From Acidobacteriota bacterium (GTDB lineage Bacteria; Acidobacteriota; Terriglobia; UBA7540): DNA of 37,481 nt. This document shows positions 16,417 to 24,886 of the stretch, in pieces (position 1 is the first letter of the stretch; every line of letters starts with the position of its first letter). The stretch is taken from NCBI GenBank assembly GCA_003225365.1, contig QHZN01000077.1:1-37481 (forward strand), in the 5' to 3' direction. Below the pieces are notes generated by a model. The model was given only the letters and a program-made list of their open reading frames with translations. It made no database searches and had not been told where the DNA came from. The translations under genes and the position numbers were made by a program.

Positions 16417-17136
16417 TTAAGGTTTGCTCGAGGCCGAGAGTAAGGAGCGGGTGTGGGACGCTCGAAAAGCGTTCCAGTGCGGCAGGCGCGGACGCAGCAG
16501 CCACTCGTATCCCACGCTGAGCATGCTGCCGTTCCACCCGTGGTTGGGTTCACGAATTCCCGCGTTCGACATGTGAAGGTAACGATACTCCAAAACCACA
16601 GCGCGGCGCGGCCGCACAAAATACTGGAAGCCCACTCCGGCTTGCGGGATAAATTGCAGGTTGCCGGAAAGTTCCGGCGCGCGCGTGGCCAGAGTGGTGT
16701 GGAGAAAACCCGCGCCCCAGTCGAAGTAGGGAACGGCTCGGTGCTTGGGTCGGCCGTCCAGCCGGAACAAGAGGTTCGAGCCGAGCAAGTGCCCTCCGGG
16801 ATGTACGGCGTTGCCCAGAATTCCCTCGGTCACGATCGCGAAGCGGCTGGCGGGCACGCGGGGACTTGCAAAATTGAGAAGCGTCAAGCCGACGTGAGGC
16901 TGAGCGACCAGAAGCACGATGTGTGAGATGTTGCGGGGAATATTGTTTTCGAGCGCGAAGCCTAATTGGGCGCCGTAAGTCCATCGGCCCTCGGGCGTGC
17001 GATCGTCCCGTGAGATTTTGGCCGCCTGGACCGGCCCCGCTCGATTCGGCGCATTCATTGTCTGGGCCCGCGCCGCTCGACTACGCACTGCGAGCACGCA
17101 GAGCATCAAGGTCGAAGCCAGAGCGAACGGGCGCAA
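16417..17136 (-). CDS. Lipid A 3-O-deacylase, PagL-like
   Basis: A 239-residue outer-membrane protein with a signal peptide (FALASTLMLCVLAVRSRAARA). The C-terminal half has the PagL signature EYRYLHMSNAGI followed by NHGWNG, where the His and Ser two apart (H-x-S) are the catalytic pair in Pseudomonas PagL and Asn lies next to them. PagL removes the 3-O acyl chain of lipid A in the outer leaflet. This implies an LPS-bearing outer membrane. The start is unclear: TTG 17136 has no ribosome site, whereas GGAGG (minus strand, 17169-17173) sits 5 nt before an in-frame ATT at 17163, which would add nine residues (FNSTAWAR) and keep a good signal peptide. The GT2 gene upstream on the same strand is 102 bp away. 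Confidence 0.78.
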   Translation of the reverse strand: MRPFALASTLMLCVLAVRSRAARAQTMNAPNRAGPVQAAKISRDDRTPEGRWTYGAQLGFALENNIPRNISHIVLLVAQPHVGLTLLNFASPRVPASRFAIVTEGILGNAVHPGGHLLGSNLLFRLDGRPKHRAVPYFDWGAGFLHTTLATRAPELSGNLQFIPQAGVGFQYFVRPRRAVVLEYRYLHMSNAGIREPNHGWNGSMLSVGYEWLLRPRLPHWNAFRASHTRSLLSASSKP

Positions 17137-17238
17137 GCGCGCCCAAGCCGTCGAATTGAAAATGAGTGCCTCCGTAAAGGCGCCGGATCCCGATCCCCCC
17201 GCTTTTACTATCTCGCCTCGACGAAGTCAAGTTTGAAT

Positions 17239-17985
17239 TCAATTCTTGCCTGCGTCCAAGGCGCGCGAGGCGTCCGCGCCGGAGCGAGTGCCGGTGGGCC
17301 CTCGCCACGAACGGTAGATTGTCCACAGAATTTTCCAACCTGCGCGGACGCTTCCGCCGAACGTGCCGGAGATCTTGGATTTCCCCACACGCCGACTTCG
17401 GTAACTCGCGGGAATCTCTTTCATCCGGAGTGCCAGTCTTGCGGCTTTGGCCTGCATCTCAACCGTCCAGCCGAAGTCCGGGTCGCGGAGTCCGAGTCGC
17501 CCGAGCGCCTCGCGCCGAATGAGGCGCAAGGGCCCGAGGTCCGTGAACCGCACGTCCCAAATCCAGCGAATCAACTGTGTGGCGAGTGCGTTTCCGAATC
17601 GCTGCAGCGGCAAGAGCGCGCCCGGCTCCGCATGGCCAAGCACGCGCGAGCCCATGACCAGATCCCATCCACCGGCTTCGTATTCGCAGACGAGCGCAGT
17701 GAGGTCGGCCGGGTCGTCGGAGAGGTCGGCGCCAATGAACGCAACGGCGTCGAATTTGTTGCCGAGAGCCCGGAGGCCCGCTTGGCAGGCTTGGCCGTAA
17801 CCGCGGCGCCGCTCCCGAACGACGCGCGCGCCCGCTTGCTCGGCCACCTCCGCGGTCCGGTCGCGGCTGCCATTGTCCACCACCAGGACTTCGCTGAAAA
17901 GGCCCGCCGGAATCGCCTTGAGCACGTCGGCCACGCTGTCCTCTTCGTCCAAAGCCGGAATGATGAGCGCGTAATTTCGAGGCAT
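17239..17985 (-). CDS. Family 2 glycosyltransferase, dolichol-phosphate-mannose-synthase-like
   Basis: A 248-residue GT-A fold enzyme starts directly with the nucleotide-binding strand (ALIIPALDEEDSVADVL). VLVVDNGSRDRT follows, then the DxD-like acidic motif in AFIGADLSDDPADL, and DLVMGSRVLG. There is no transmembrane tail, so it is a soluble or peripheral enzyme; relatives transfer sugars from UDP- or GDP-sugars to polyprenyl phosphate or cell-envelope acceptors. The acceptor is not predictable. It diverges from lepB; the 100-bp gap carries the lepB promoter. No Shine-Dalgarno is visible before the ATG at 17985, but the start fits the fold exactly. Confidence 0.88.
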   Translation of the reverse strand: MPRNYALIIPALDEEDSVADVLKAIPAGLFSEVLVVDNGSRDRTAEVAEQAGARVVRERRRGYGQACQAGLRALGNKFDAVAFIGADLSDDPADLTALVCEYEAGGWDLVMGSRVLGHAEPGALLPLQRFGNALATQLIRWIWDVRFTDLGPLRLIRREALGRLGLRDPDFGWTVEMQAKAARLALRMKEIPASYRSRRVGKSKISGTFGGSVRAGWKILWTIYRSWRGPTGTRSGADASRALDAGKN

Positions 17986-18060
17986 GGATCGGCGAAGGTT
18001 GGCATTCTAGCAGACTACTTCGCCGGAGTGCCGGGGCGGCTGGAACGATGATGAGAAATG

Positions 18061-18069
18061 TGGTATAAA
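18061..18069 (+). promoter_or_regulatory. Extended -10 promoter of lepB
   Basis: TGG directly precedes TATAAA (18064-18069), an extended -10 element. The -35 position (18041-18046, TGGAAC) matches poorly, as is usual for extended -10 promoters. Transcription would begin near 18076, about 10 nt before the ATG at 18086, leaving a very short leader. Confidence 0.5.
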
Positions 18070-18085
18070 TAAATCCTCGCAGGCT

Positions 18086-18667
18086 ATGTCAGACATCGAG
18101 CAGTGGCCGACGACAAGCGCCGACGCGCTGCCGGTCCCCAGAAAGCCGGCGTGGGGATTATTCAACACCCGTTTCTGGCTCCGGGACCTGATCCTTTCTA
18201 TTCTTCTGGCTTTCATCGTCATCGTCTTCCTTTACCAACCAGTGCAGGTCGAAGGCACCAGCATGATGCCCCGCCTTGAGAATCACGAGCGAATCTTCAT
18301 CAATAAGTTTGTCTATCGGCTGGAACCCATCCAGCGCGGCGACATCGTAGTCTTCTGGTACCCTCTCGACCCTTCGAAATCGTACATCAAGCGCGTGATC
18401 GGCTTGCCGGATGAGACGGTCGCCATCCGCGAGGGGCGCGTTTACATCAACGGCCGGCCGCTCCTGGAGAGGTATATCCCCCCAGGCTACCTCGACCACG
18501 AGGACTACCCGCCTACCGCGGTCCCCCCGGAGCACTTTTTTGTTCTCGGGGACCACCGGATTTCTTCAAACGACAGCCGCGTCTGGGGCACGGTCGACCG
18601 GAAATACATTTACGGCAAGGCGGTGTTTGTTTACTGGCCGTTCAACCAGTTGGGATCACTGGAATGA
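18086..18667 (+). CDS. lepB: Signal peptidase I
   Basis: The 193-residue S26 peptidase removes signal peptides from exported proteins at the inner membrane. It has one N-terminal transmembrane helix (residues 34-50, LILSILLAFIVIVFLY). The boxes follow in order: VEGTSMMP with catalytic Ser59, RGDIVVFWYP, YIKRVIGLPDE with the catalytic base Lys102, and the final GDHRISSNDSRVWG. The length is like that of Gram-positive and short Gram-negative forms rather than the 320-residue Escherichia enzyme with two helices. The ATG follows GCAGG by 2 nt, a weak ribosome site. It stands between a divergent glycosyltransferase and carA. Confidence 0.94.
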   Translation: MSDIEQWPTTSADALPVPRKPAWGLFNTRFWLRDLILSILLAFIVIVFLYQPVQVEGTSMMPRLENHERIFINKFVYRLEPIQRGDIVVFWYPLDPSKSYIKRVIGLPDETVAIREGRVYINGRPLLERYIPPGYLDHEDYPPTAVPPEHFFVLGDHRISSNDSRVWGTVDRKYIYGKAVFVYWPFNQLGSLE

Positions 18668-18789
18668 GACTTCCGCTGTCCGTCGCTGAGGGCCCGTGGT
18701 CAAATTCCCGGGTCTCGGAAGGACAGCCGACTACGGACAAGCGTGATGCAAGTCCGAATACCCAATAATCCCGCTGGGTCGGAGATTCG

Positions 18790-19923
18790 ATGGAGGCGGT
18801 TCTCGCCTTAGAAGACGGCCGGGTCTTCCACGGGCGCGGCGGCGGGGCGCCCGGCGAGCGTTTTGGCGAGGTCGTCTTTAACACCTCGCTTTCCGGCTAC
18901 CAAGAAATTCTCACCGACCCTTCCTACGCCGGCCAAATCGTCATCCTGACCTATCCCCACATCGGGAATTACGGCACGAACGCCCTCGATTCCGAGTCCG
19001 CGCGCCCTTACGCGGAAGGGTTGGTGGTGCGGGAACTTTCCGAGCTCGCGAGCAACTGGCGATCGGAGGAGGAGACCTCAGGCTTCCTTGCAGATTTTGG
19101 CGTGCCGGTGATTTCCGATATTGATACACGCGCGCTGGTGCTCCACTTGCGGCGGAAGGGCGCGATGCGCGGCGTAATTTCGACGCAGGACCTGAATCCG
19201 AAAAGCCTCGTGGCGAAGGCCCAAGCCTCGCCGAGCATGGTGGGCCTGGATTTGGCGAGCCGCGTCACCACGCCGACTCGCTACGAATGGAATCAGGCGT
19301 CGGAGCCTCTCAGCGCGCACGAGCCGAACGTGGGCGGCCCCCGCGCCGCGCGTTTCCACGTCCTGGCCTTCGATTATGGAATCAAGCAAAACATCTTGAG
19401 GCGGCTGGCGGACGCCGGCTGCCGCTCGACCGTGGTCCCGGCGAAAACGACCCCCGAACAAGTTCTGGAACTCAAACCCGACGGCGTCTTTCTCTCCAAT
19501 GGACCGGGAGATCCCGAGCCGCTCGATTACGCCGCCAAGACCGTCGCGAAGCTCGCCGGTCGTGTGCCCATCTTCGGAATTTGCCTAGGGCACCAGATTA
19601 TTGGGCTCGCACTCGGCGGGAAAACGTATAAGCTAAAATTTGGCCATCACGGGGGGAACCACCCCGTGTTGAACCTTGAGACCAACAAGGTGGAAATTAC
19701 CGCTCAGAATCACGGCTTCGCGGTGGACCCGGACTCGCTCCCGGCGAGCGAAGTCGCGCTGACGCATCGCAACCTGAACGACGACACGCTGGAAGGGCTG
19801 CGGCACCGCTCGCTTCCGCTCTTCAGCGTCCAGTACCACCCGGAGGCTTCCCCCGGCCCGCACGATTCGGGGTACTTGTTTGGGAAATTTGTGAAAATGA
19901 TGGAGGAGTACAAGAAGGGATAA
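18790..19923 (+). CDS. carA: Carbamoyl-phosphate synthase small subunit
   Basis: The glutaminase subunit hydrolyses glutamine and feeds ammonia to CarB for carbamoyl phosphate (pyrimidine and arginine synthesis). The product is 377 residues, the normal length. The N-terminal domain begins [13 protein letters not shown] with [20 protein letters not shown]. The class I glutamine amidotransferase domain holds the triad: Cys265 in FGICLGHQ, His350 and Glu352 in [16 protein letters not shown] precedes ATG 18790 by 5 nt. Normally carB follows at once; here carB lies 1.6 kb away behind toxin-antitoxin and nuclease genes. The 18668-18789 gap shows no clear promoter. Confidence 0.96.
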   Translation: MEAVLALEDGRVFHGRGGGAPGERFGEVVFNTSLSGYQEILTDPSYAGQIVILTYPHIGNYGTNALDSESARPYAEGLVVRELSELASNWRSEEETSGFLADFGVPVISDIDTRALVLHLRRKGAMRGVISTQDLNPKSLVAKAQASPSMVGLDLASRVTTPTRYEWNQASEPLSAHEPNVGGPRAARFHVLAFDYGIKQNILRRLADAGCRSTVVPAKTTPEQVLELKPDGVFLSNGPGDPEPLDYAAKTVAKLAGRVPIFGICLGHQIIGLALGGKTYKLKFGHHGGNHPVLNLETNKVEITAQNHGFAVDPDSLPASEVALTHRNLNDDTLEGLRHRSLPLFSVQYHPEASPGPHDSGYLFGKFVKMMEEYKKG

Positions 19924-19947
19924 GTCGAAAGGGCGGCACGTCATCCA

Positions 19948-19993
19948 TTGAAACCTCACCCGTTTAGTGTTAATTTGTGTGAATGGCTAACAC
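19948..19993 (+). promoter_or_regulatory. Possible promoter and operator of the RHH/ParE pair
   Basis: TTGAAA (19948-19953), 17 bp, then TAATTT (19971-19976) could be a promoter whose start site falls on or next to the antitoxin ATG (19983). No ribosome site is visible, which would fit a leaderless mRNA. Inverted arms GTGTTA (19967-19972) and TAACAC (19988-19993), with GTGTG/CACAC nested inside (19977-19981, 19991-19995), straddle the start and could be the antitoxin's operator. Confidence 0.35.
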
Positions 19994-20285
19994 ACGCTCA
20001 ACGACGGTAAGCGTTCGCCTCACGCCGGAAGTCAGACGGCAGCTTTCTCGGCTGGCGAGGACGACCGGGCGAAGCCGGAATTTCCTCGTTTCCGATGCCA
20101 TTGAAATTTACATTCAGGAACAACAGCGGCAGCTCGAATCCATTCGTCGTGGGTTCGCGGAAATCGAATCCGGCCATTACGTACCACACGAAAGGATGAA
20201 AGCGTGGCTGCTCTCCTTGGGCTCAGATCATGAATTGCCGCCGCCGAAATGCGTGTGTGGTAAGACTCACGACGAGCCAAGCTGA
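19983..20285 (+). CDS. Ribbon-helix-helix (CopG/ParD-type) antitoxin
   Basis: The 100-residue protein begins with a ribbon-helix-helix DNA-binding domain (residues 6-50): TTVSVRLTPEVRRQLSRLA, TGRSRNFLVSDAI and EIYIQEQQRQ. Its C-terminal tail (RRGFAEIESGHYVPHERMKA, then WLLSLGSDHELPPPKCVCG) should wrap the toxin. The ParE-type gene begins within its stop codon (TGA 20283-20285, ATG 20285), so the pair is translationally coupled. It neutralises the toxin and probably represses its own promoter as a dimer on inverted repeats. The DNA for KAWLLSLG...KCVCG has a second, decayed copy on the minus strand at 26068-26130. It is part of the accessory block between carA and carB. Confidence 0.85.
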   Translation: MANTRSTTVSVRLTPEVRRQLSRLARTTGRSRNFLVSDAIEIYIQEQQRQLESIRRGFAEIESGHYVPHERMKAWLLSLGSDHELPPPKCVCGKTHDEPS

Positions 20286-20560
20286 TGCGAGTTGCGTGGT
20301 CAACGGAGGCGAGGCGTCAGGTCCACGAAATCTGGCACTACATCGCGCTCGACGACCCCGAGGCCGCTGGGCGCATGGTTACGCGGCTCGTGACGGCAGT
20401 GGAGAGGCTGGCCCACTTTCCTCATCTCGGGAGACCGGGAAGGGAAGGATCACGCGAGTTGGTGGTTGGAGGCACGCCCTTCATTGTGGTCTACCGCGTC
20501 GAGGGTGAAGAAATCAAAATCGGCACGGTGCTTCACGGGGCGCAACGGGGTGGCAACTAG
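20285..20560 (+). CDS. ParE/RelE-family toxin
   Basis: The 91-residue toxin shows the ParE/RelE fold order: first strand VAWSTEARRQVHEIWHYIA, helices DDPEAAGRMVTRLVTAVERL, then FPHLGRPGREGSRELVVG, TPFIVVYRVEGEEIKIGTVL and a final HGAQR. The FPxxGRPG...R(E)L turn and IxxVxHGAQ are typical of ParE-type members, which poison gyrase, while RelE-type members cut mRNA on the ribosome. Sequence alone favours ParE-like, but the target is uncertain. It overlaps the antitoxin stop by one base and has no other ribosome site, so it depends on antitoxin translation. Confidence 0.87.
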   Translation: MRVAWSTEARRQVHEIWHYIALDDPEAAGRMVTRLVTAVERLAHFPHLGRPGREGSRELVVGGTPFIVVYRVEGEEIKIGTVLHGAQRGGN

Positions 20561-20581
20561 CCCCGGTACCGAGGCGTCGGA

Positions 20582-20992
20582 ATGGGTTTTGAGCAGTTTC
20601 TCGAGGAAATTGCGGAGAAGGGGGAGGTCGTCAATCTTGTGTTCGAGGAACGCCTGTTCAAATTCGTGGGAATCCTTCAGAAGATTACGCACCCATTGAC
20701 GGCGGCGAACGTCCCATTTAAGGGCAGTGGAGGTCTCGCCGTCCTGATTCACGTCGAGCGAGCGGATCCGACGCACTCCGTGCTGACACGGGATGTAGAT
20801 ATTATGATCCACCGCGCTGACCTCGACAGAGTTATTGCAATCGCAGAAGCGCAGGGCTTCAAGTTTCGGCGCGTGGCAGGTGAAGATATGCTCCTGTTCA
20901 GTGGGAAGGCCCTCAACGCAATCCATCTGCTCTTCGCTGAGGAAGGAAAAGGTCAAGCCCAGCCAAGCGATCTGACATTGAGAAGGCTTTGA
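20582..20992 (+). CDS. Nucleotidyltransferase-like protein (AbiEii/MNT type), probably C-terminally truncated
   Basis: The 136-residue product resembles small nucleotidyltransferase-fold proteins: KGSGGLAVLIHVERADP, then LTRDVDIMIHRADLDRVIAI, in which D-V-D supplies metal-binding Asp residues, and GFKFRRVAGEDMLLF with NAIHLLFAEE. Relatives I know continue about 40-60 residues past HLLF with a segment like PVADLLRMKLSSYRDKD; here the frame runs instead into GKGQAQPSDLTLRRL and stops. The following DNA in other frames does not restore the missing part, and repeat R1 begins 37 bp after the stop. The gene may have been cut when the neighbouring GIY-YIG/repeat unit arrived. GAGG lies 7 nt before ATG 20582. 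Function is unknown; such proteins are often toxin-like in type IV systems. Confidence 0.6.
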   Translation: MGFEQFLEEIAEKGEVVNLVFEERLFKFVGILQKITHPLTAANVPFKGSGGLAVLIHVERADPTHSVLTRDVDIMIHRADLDRVIAIAEAQGFKFRRVAGEDMLLFSGKALNAIHLLFAEEGKGQAQPSDLTLRRL

Positions 20993-21028
20993 ACATCGGG
21001 TTAGGCCTGGTTCATGCCAGTCCAAGTT

Positions 21029-21064
21029 TGTCATTCCGAGCGCAGCGAGGAATCTGCTCTTGAA
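21029..21064 (+). repeat. R1 palindromic repeat, copy A (left of the GIY-YIG gene)
   Basis: The 36-nt unit begins TGTCATTCCGAGCGCAGCGA and ends TCTGCTCTTGAA; stem ATTCC/GGAAT surrounds loop GAGCGCAGCGA. It ends on the base before the ATG of the GIY-YIG gene. It is identical over 36 nt to copy C (21478-21513) and inverted relative to copy B. Confidence 0.8.
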
Positions 21065-21397
21065 ATGGACCGACGCTATTATGTCTACATCCTGGCCAGC
21101 CGATCGCGAAACCTGTACACAGGAGTGACGAACAATTTGATCCGCAGAGTGTACGAACACAAGCAGGGCTTGCTCAAAGCCTTTACGCGCAAGTACCGAT
21201 TACATCGCTTGGTCCACTTTGAAGGGTTCGCCGATGTCCGCGAGGCCATTGCGCGAGAGAAAGAAATCAAGGCGTGGCGGGGAGAGAAGAAAATTTCGCT
21301 CATTGAATCGCGCAACCCTGCCTGGGATGATCTGGCCTCGGAATGGTACGGCGAAGCCGGTAAGGGAAGAGCAGATCCCTCGCTGCGCTCGGGATGA
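21065..21397 (+). CDS. GIY-YIG nuclease superfamily protein framed by inverted repeats
   Basis: The 110-residue protein is a single-domain GIY-YIG protein (COG2827/UPF0213-like). Residues 5-20 (YYVYILASRSRNLYTG) are the two halves of the motif, followed by VTNNLIRRVYEHKQG with R27/R28, Y30 and H32. The acidic residue expected later is in REKEIKAWRGEKKISLIE. Members are predicted DNA nucleases; most have no known job. The frame opens at 21014, but its first 17 residues (VCHSERSEESALE) are translated repeat, so ATG 21065 is chosen. The last residues (KGRADPSLRSG) and stop codon lie inside the inverted repeat copy B. No good ribosome site other than AGGA in repeat A is seen. This exact framing suggests that gene and repeats form one unit. 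Confidence 0.85.
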   Translation: MDRRYYVYILASRSRNLYTGVTNNLIRRVYEHKQGLLKAFTRKYRLHRLVHFEGFADVREAIAREKEIKAWRGEKKISLIESRNPAWDDLASEWYGEAGKGRADPSLRSG

Positions 21398-21399
21398 CA
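21368..21399 (-). repeat. R1 palindromic repeat, copy B (right of the GIY-YIG gene, inverted)
   Basis: On the minus strand it reads TGTCATCCCGAGCGCAGCGA and then GGGATCTGCTCT. The stem is ATCCC/GGGAT, a compensated change from ATTCC/GGAAT in copy A. A longer stretch (21362-21416) matches 25992-26046 in inverted orientation at 54 of 55 positions. Confidence 0.8.
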
Positions 21400-21456
21400 A
21401 CCTGCGCCTTGGGCTGACGGGTTGACAACCTGGGCCTTCTCTTGTCCACCGTGTGT

Positions 21457-21513
21457 TGTCATTCCGAGCCCTTAGACTGTCATTCCGAGCGCAGCGAGGA
21501 ATCTGCTCTTGAA
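21457..21513 (+). repeat. R1 repeats before carB: partial copy (21457-21468) and full copy C (21478-21513)
   Basis: A 12-nt beginning of the unit (TGTCATTCCGAG, 21457-21468) is followed after 9 bp by a full 36-nt copy identical to copy A. Copy C ends 30 bp before the carB ATG, in the leader of that gene. Copies A and C are direct repeats around the GIY-YIG gene and copy B. Confidence 0.8.
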
Positions 21514-21543
21514 GCTGGAACGTAGGTTGCCGGAGAAGTCTGA

Positions 21544-24500
21544 ATGCCCAAGCGCACTGACCTTCGCAAAATCCTAATCATCGGCTCTGGGCCGATCGTC
21601 ATTGGCCAGGCGTGCGAGTTCGACTATTCGGGCACACAAGCCTGCAAAGCGCTGCGCTCGGAAGGCTACGAAGTAGTGCTGGTGAATTCCAACCCCGCCA
21701 CCATCATGACTGACCCGGAATTTGCCGACCGCACTTACATCGAGCCGCTGACGGCGGAGTACCTGGAGGCCATCATTGCGCGCGAGCGGCCGGATGCCGT
21801 GCTCCCGACCGTGGGCGGCCAGACAGCGCTGAACCTCTCGGTGGAGCTCGCCGAGAAAGGCATCTTCGCTAAGCATGGCGTCCAACTCATCGGCGCCTCG
21901 CTCCAAGCCATCAAGATGGCCGAAGACCGGCTGTGGTTCAAAGACACCATGAAGAGAATTGGGCTGGACGTTCCGAACAGCGTGGTCGTGACGACGGTCG
22001 AGGCGGCCCTTCAGGCGGCCGAGCAGTTGGGATTTCCGCTCATCATCCGGCCGTCGTTCACGCTCGGGGGGACAGGCTCGGGGGTCGCTTACAACCGCGA
22101 GGAGTTTGAGGAAAAGGTCCGCTGGGGCCTCGACCTCAGCCCTGTACACGAAGTTTTAATCGAAGAGTCGGTTCTCGGCTGGAAGGAATTCGAGCTGGAA
22201 GTGATGCGCGACCATGCGGACAACGCCGTGGTCGTCTGCTCGATCGAAAATTTCGACCCCATGGGCGTTCACACGGGCGACTCCATCACCGTCGCCCCCG
22301 AGCAGACGCTCACCGACAAGGAATATCAGCGCATGCGCGACGCCGCGTTCGCGGTGATCCGCGCCGTGGGGGTGGAGACGGGCGGCTCGAACATTCAGTT
22401 CGCAGTGGAGCCGCGCACCGGCCGCATGGTCGTGATTGAAATGAACCCGCGAGTTTCGCGCAGCTCGGCGCTGGCTTCGAAGGCCACCGGATTCCCCATC
22501 GCCAAGATCGCCGCGCGGCTCGCCGTGGGCTATCGCCTCGACGAAATTCCGAACGACATCACGAAAAAGACGCCGGCGTGCTTCGAGCCCACGATTGACT
22601 ACGTGGTGGTCAAGATTCCGAAATGGGCGCAGGAGAAATTCCCAGAATCCGACCACACGCTCGGCACACAAATGAAATCGGTGGGGGAAGTGATGGCCAT
22701 CGGCCGCACGTTCAAAGAAGCGCTGATGAAGGGCATTCGGTCGCTCGAGTCGGGCCGCAAGTCTCCACGCCCTCCGGCCGATGCGGGGGAGCTTTACCGC
22801 CGGCTCTCAGTCCCGCACCCGGACCGCCTCCGGGACCTCTTCTTCGCCTTTCAAGCCGGCGAAAGCGTGGAATCGGTTTGCGAGATTACCCACATTGACC
22901 CTTGGTTCCTGAATCAGGTGGAGCAGCTTGTGCGCTTGCAAAGCGAGCTCGCGCGCTTCAACCTCGACTCCGTCCCGGGGGCGGTGCTGCGTGAAGCCAA
23001 GCGCTTTGGGTTTTCGGACGCGCATCTCGGCGAGCTCTGGAACCTGTCGGAGTCGAAGGTTCGCAACGCCCGGCTGGCGAAGAACCTCCGGCCCGTCTTC
23101 AAGCGAGTGGACACCTGCGCGGCGGAGTTCGAGTCCTCGACGCCCTACCTGTATTCGACCTATGAGGACGAAGACGAGGCCGAGCCGAGCAGCCGAAATA
23201 AGATCATCATTCTCGGCAGCGGGCCGAACCGCATTGGGCAGGGAATCGAGTTCGACTACTGCTGCGTCCATGCCTCCTACGCGCTCAAGGAAGCCGGCTA
23301 CGAAACCATCATGGTCAACTGCAATCCGGAGACGGTTTCAACCGACTACGACACCTCCGACCGCCTCTACTTCGAGCCGCTGACATTTGAAGACGTTATG
23401 GCGGTAGTCGAAGAGGAAAAGCCCGAGGGCGTGATCGTGCAGTTCGGCGGGCAGACGCCGTTGAACCTGGCGCGCCCGCTCAAAGCCGCGGGCGTCCCCA
23501 TTATCGGGACCTCGCCGGATTCGATCGATCTCGCCGAGGACCGTAAACGCTTCGGAGCCATGCTTGCGCGAAAGGGCATTCCGCAGCCGGAAAACGGCGC
23601 GGCGATGAACGTGGAGGAAGCCCTCGAGATCGCTCGCCGCATCGGCTTCCCCGTGCTCGTCCGCCCCTCCTACGTGCTCGGCGGACGCGCCATGGTGATT
23701 GCCTACGATGAGAAGACGCTGGTGGACTATATCCGGCGCGCCGAGGAACTGCAGCGAGCCTTCCCGATTCTCGTCGACCGCTTCCTCGAGAACGCCACGG
23801 AACTTGACGTGGACGCGCTCGCGGACCGTCGCGAGGCGGTGGTCGCCGGCATCATGCAGCACATCGAAGAAGCGGGGATTCATTCCGGCGACAGTTCGTG
23901 CGTGCTCCCCGCGGTCGAAATCGCCGCCGAGCAGCGGCGGACGCTCCGCGATTACACCCTTCAGCTCGCGCACGAACTCAAAGTCGTCGGGCTGATGAAC
24001 GTGCAATACGCGATTCAGAACGGGAAAGTGTACGTCCTGGAAGTGAATCCGCGCGCTTCCCGCACCGTCCCTTACGTCAGCAAGGCGACGGGCGTGCCGT
24101 TGGCCAAGGTGGCGGCGCGGCTGATGGTGGGCGGCAAGCTCGCCGATTTCGGCCTGCCGCCGGAGCTTCCCGTGCGCTACCACTTTGTGAAGTCGCCGGT
24201 ATTTCCGTTCCGGAAATTCCCGGGCGTGGATACTATCCTTGGACCGGAGATGAAATCCACGGGCGAAGTGATGGGCATCGGAGAAAGCTTCGGGCTGGCG
24301 TTCTCCAAAGCGCAATTGTCGGCGATGCAGCCCGTCGCCGACTCCGGGCGAATATTCATTTCCGTCAACGACCACGACAAAGCTCACATGGTTCCGGTGG
24401 CGCGGGAATTGACGGCTCTGGGATTCGCGCTGGTCGCCACGCGTGGTACGGCCAAAGTGCTCCGCAGCCATGGCGTCGCGGCGGAGCGCGTGTTCAAGGT

Positions 24501-24789
24501 GAACGAAGGCAAGCCGAACGTGGTGGACATGATCAAGAACGGCGAAATCAGCCTGATCGTCAACACGCCGCTCGGGCGCTCCTCGCGCTTCGATGAGAAA
24601 GCCATTCGCCGGGCTGCCGTCCACCACGGCGTTACTTGCATTACCACGCTCGCGGCTGCGAAGGCCGCCGTCAACGGCATCCGCGCGAAGCGAAGTTCGG
24701 GCGTCCGCGTGATGAGCCTCCAGGAGTTGCATCAGATGAAACCGTCCATCGTCCTTGGTCCGTTGACCGCCGCCGAGAAGGTGACCTGA
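21544..24789 (+). CDS. carB: Carbamoyl-phosphate synthase large subunit
   Basis: At 1081 residues this is a full-length CarB. It has two homologous ATP-grasp halves: the first starts [20 protein letters not shown] with [10 protein letters not shown], the second [20 protein letters not shown] with [14 protein letters not shown]. An oligomerisation region lies between, and a C-terminal MGS-like allosteric domain follows ([20 protein letters not shown], ending about residue 1070). The first half makes carboxyphosphate and carbamate, the second phosphorylates carbamate; ammonia comes from CarA by tunnel. GGAG lies 8 nt before ATG 21544. It needs carA, here 1.6 kb upstream, and an R1 repeat sits in its leader, so it may have its own promoter or be read through the insert. 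Confidence 0.97.
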   Translation: MPKRTDLRKILIIGSGPIVIGQACEFDYSGTQACKALRSEGYEVVLVNSNPATIMTDPEFADRTYIEPLTAEYLEAIIARERPDAVLPTVGGQTALNLSVELAEKGIFAKHGVQLIGASLQAIKMAEDRLWFKDTMKRIGLDVPNSVVVTTVEAALQAAEQLGFPLIIRPSFTLGGTGSGVAYNREEFEEKVRWGLDLSPVHEVLIEESVLGWKEFELEVMRDHADNAVVVCSIENFDPMGVHTGDSITVAPEQTLTDKEYQRMRDAAFAVIRAVGVETGGSNIQFAVEPRTGRMVVIEMNPRVSRSSALASKATGFPIAKIAARLAVGYRLDEIPNDITKKTPACFEPTIDYVVVKIPKWAQEKFPESDHTLGTQMKSVGEVMAIGRTFKEALMKGIRSLESGRKSPRPPADAGELYRRLSVPHPDRLRDLFFAFQAGESVESVCEITHIDPWFLNQVEQLVRLQSELARFNLDSVPGAVLREAKRFGFSDAHLGELWNLSESKVRNARLAKNLRPVFKRVDTCAAEFESSTPYLYSTYEDEDEAEPSSRNKIIILGSGPNRIGQGIEFDYCCVHASYALKEAGYETIMVNCNPETVSTDYDTSDRLYFEPLTFEDVMAVVEEEKPEGVIVQFGGQTPLNLARPLKAAGVPIIGTSPDSIDLAEDRKRFGAMLARKGIPQPENGAAMNVEEALEIARRIGFPVLVRPSYVLGGRAMVIAYDEKTLVDYIRRAEELQRAFPILVDRFLENATELDVDALADRREAVVAGIMQHIEEAGIHSGDSSCVLPAVEIAAEQRRTLRDYTLQLAHELKVVGLMNVQYAIQNGKVYVLEVNPRASRTVPYVSKATGVPLAKVAARLMVGGKLADFGLPPELPVRYHFVKSPVFPFRKFPGVDTILGPEMKSTGEVMGIGESFGLAFSKAQLSAMQPVADSGRIFISVNDHDKAHMVPVARELTALGFALVATRGTAKVLRSHGVAAERVFKVNEGKPNVVDMIKNGEISLIVNTPLGRSSRFDEKAIRRAAVHHGVTCITTLAAAKAAVNGIRAKRSSGVRVMSLQELHQMKPSIVLGPLTAAEKVT

Positions 24790-24886
24790 GCCGCGCGGCA
24801 CTTCAACAATCCGTATCCGGGGGCTTTGCAAGGGACTAAGGACGAAGGACAAGGGACAGCTTACGACTGATCGCTGAAAGCCATTC

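Noticed and set aside
21014-21064. N-terminal VCHSERSEESALE extension of the GIY-YIG protein
   Set aside because: These residues are repeat copy A translated; the fold begins at the next Met.
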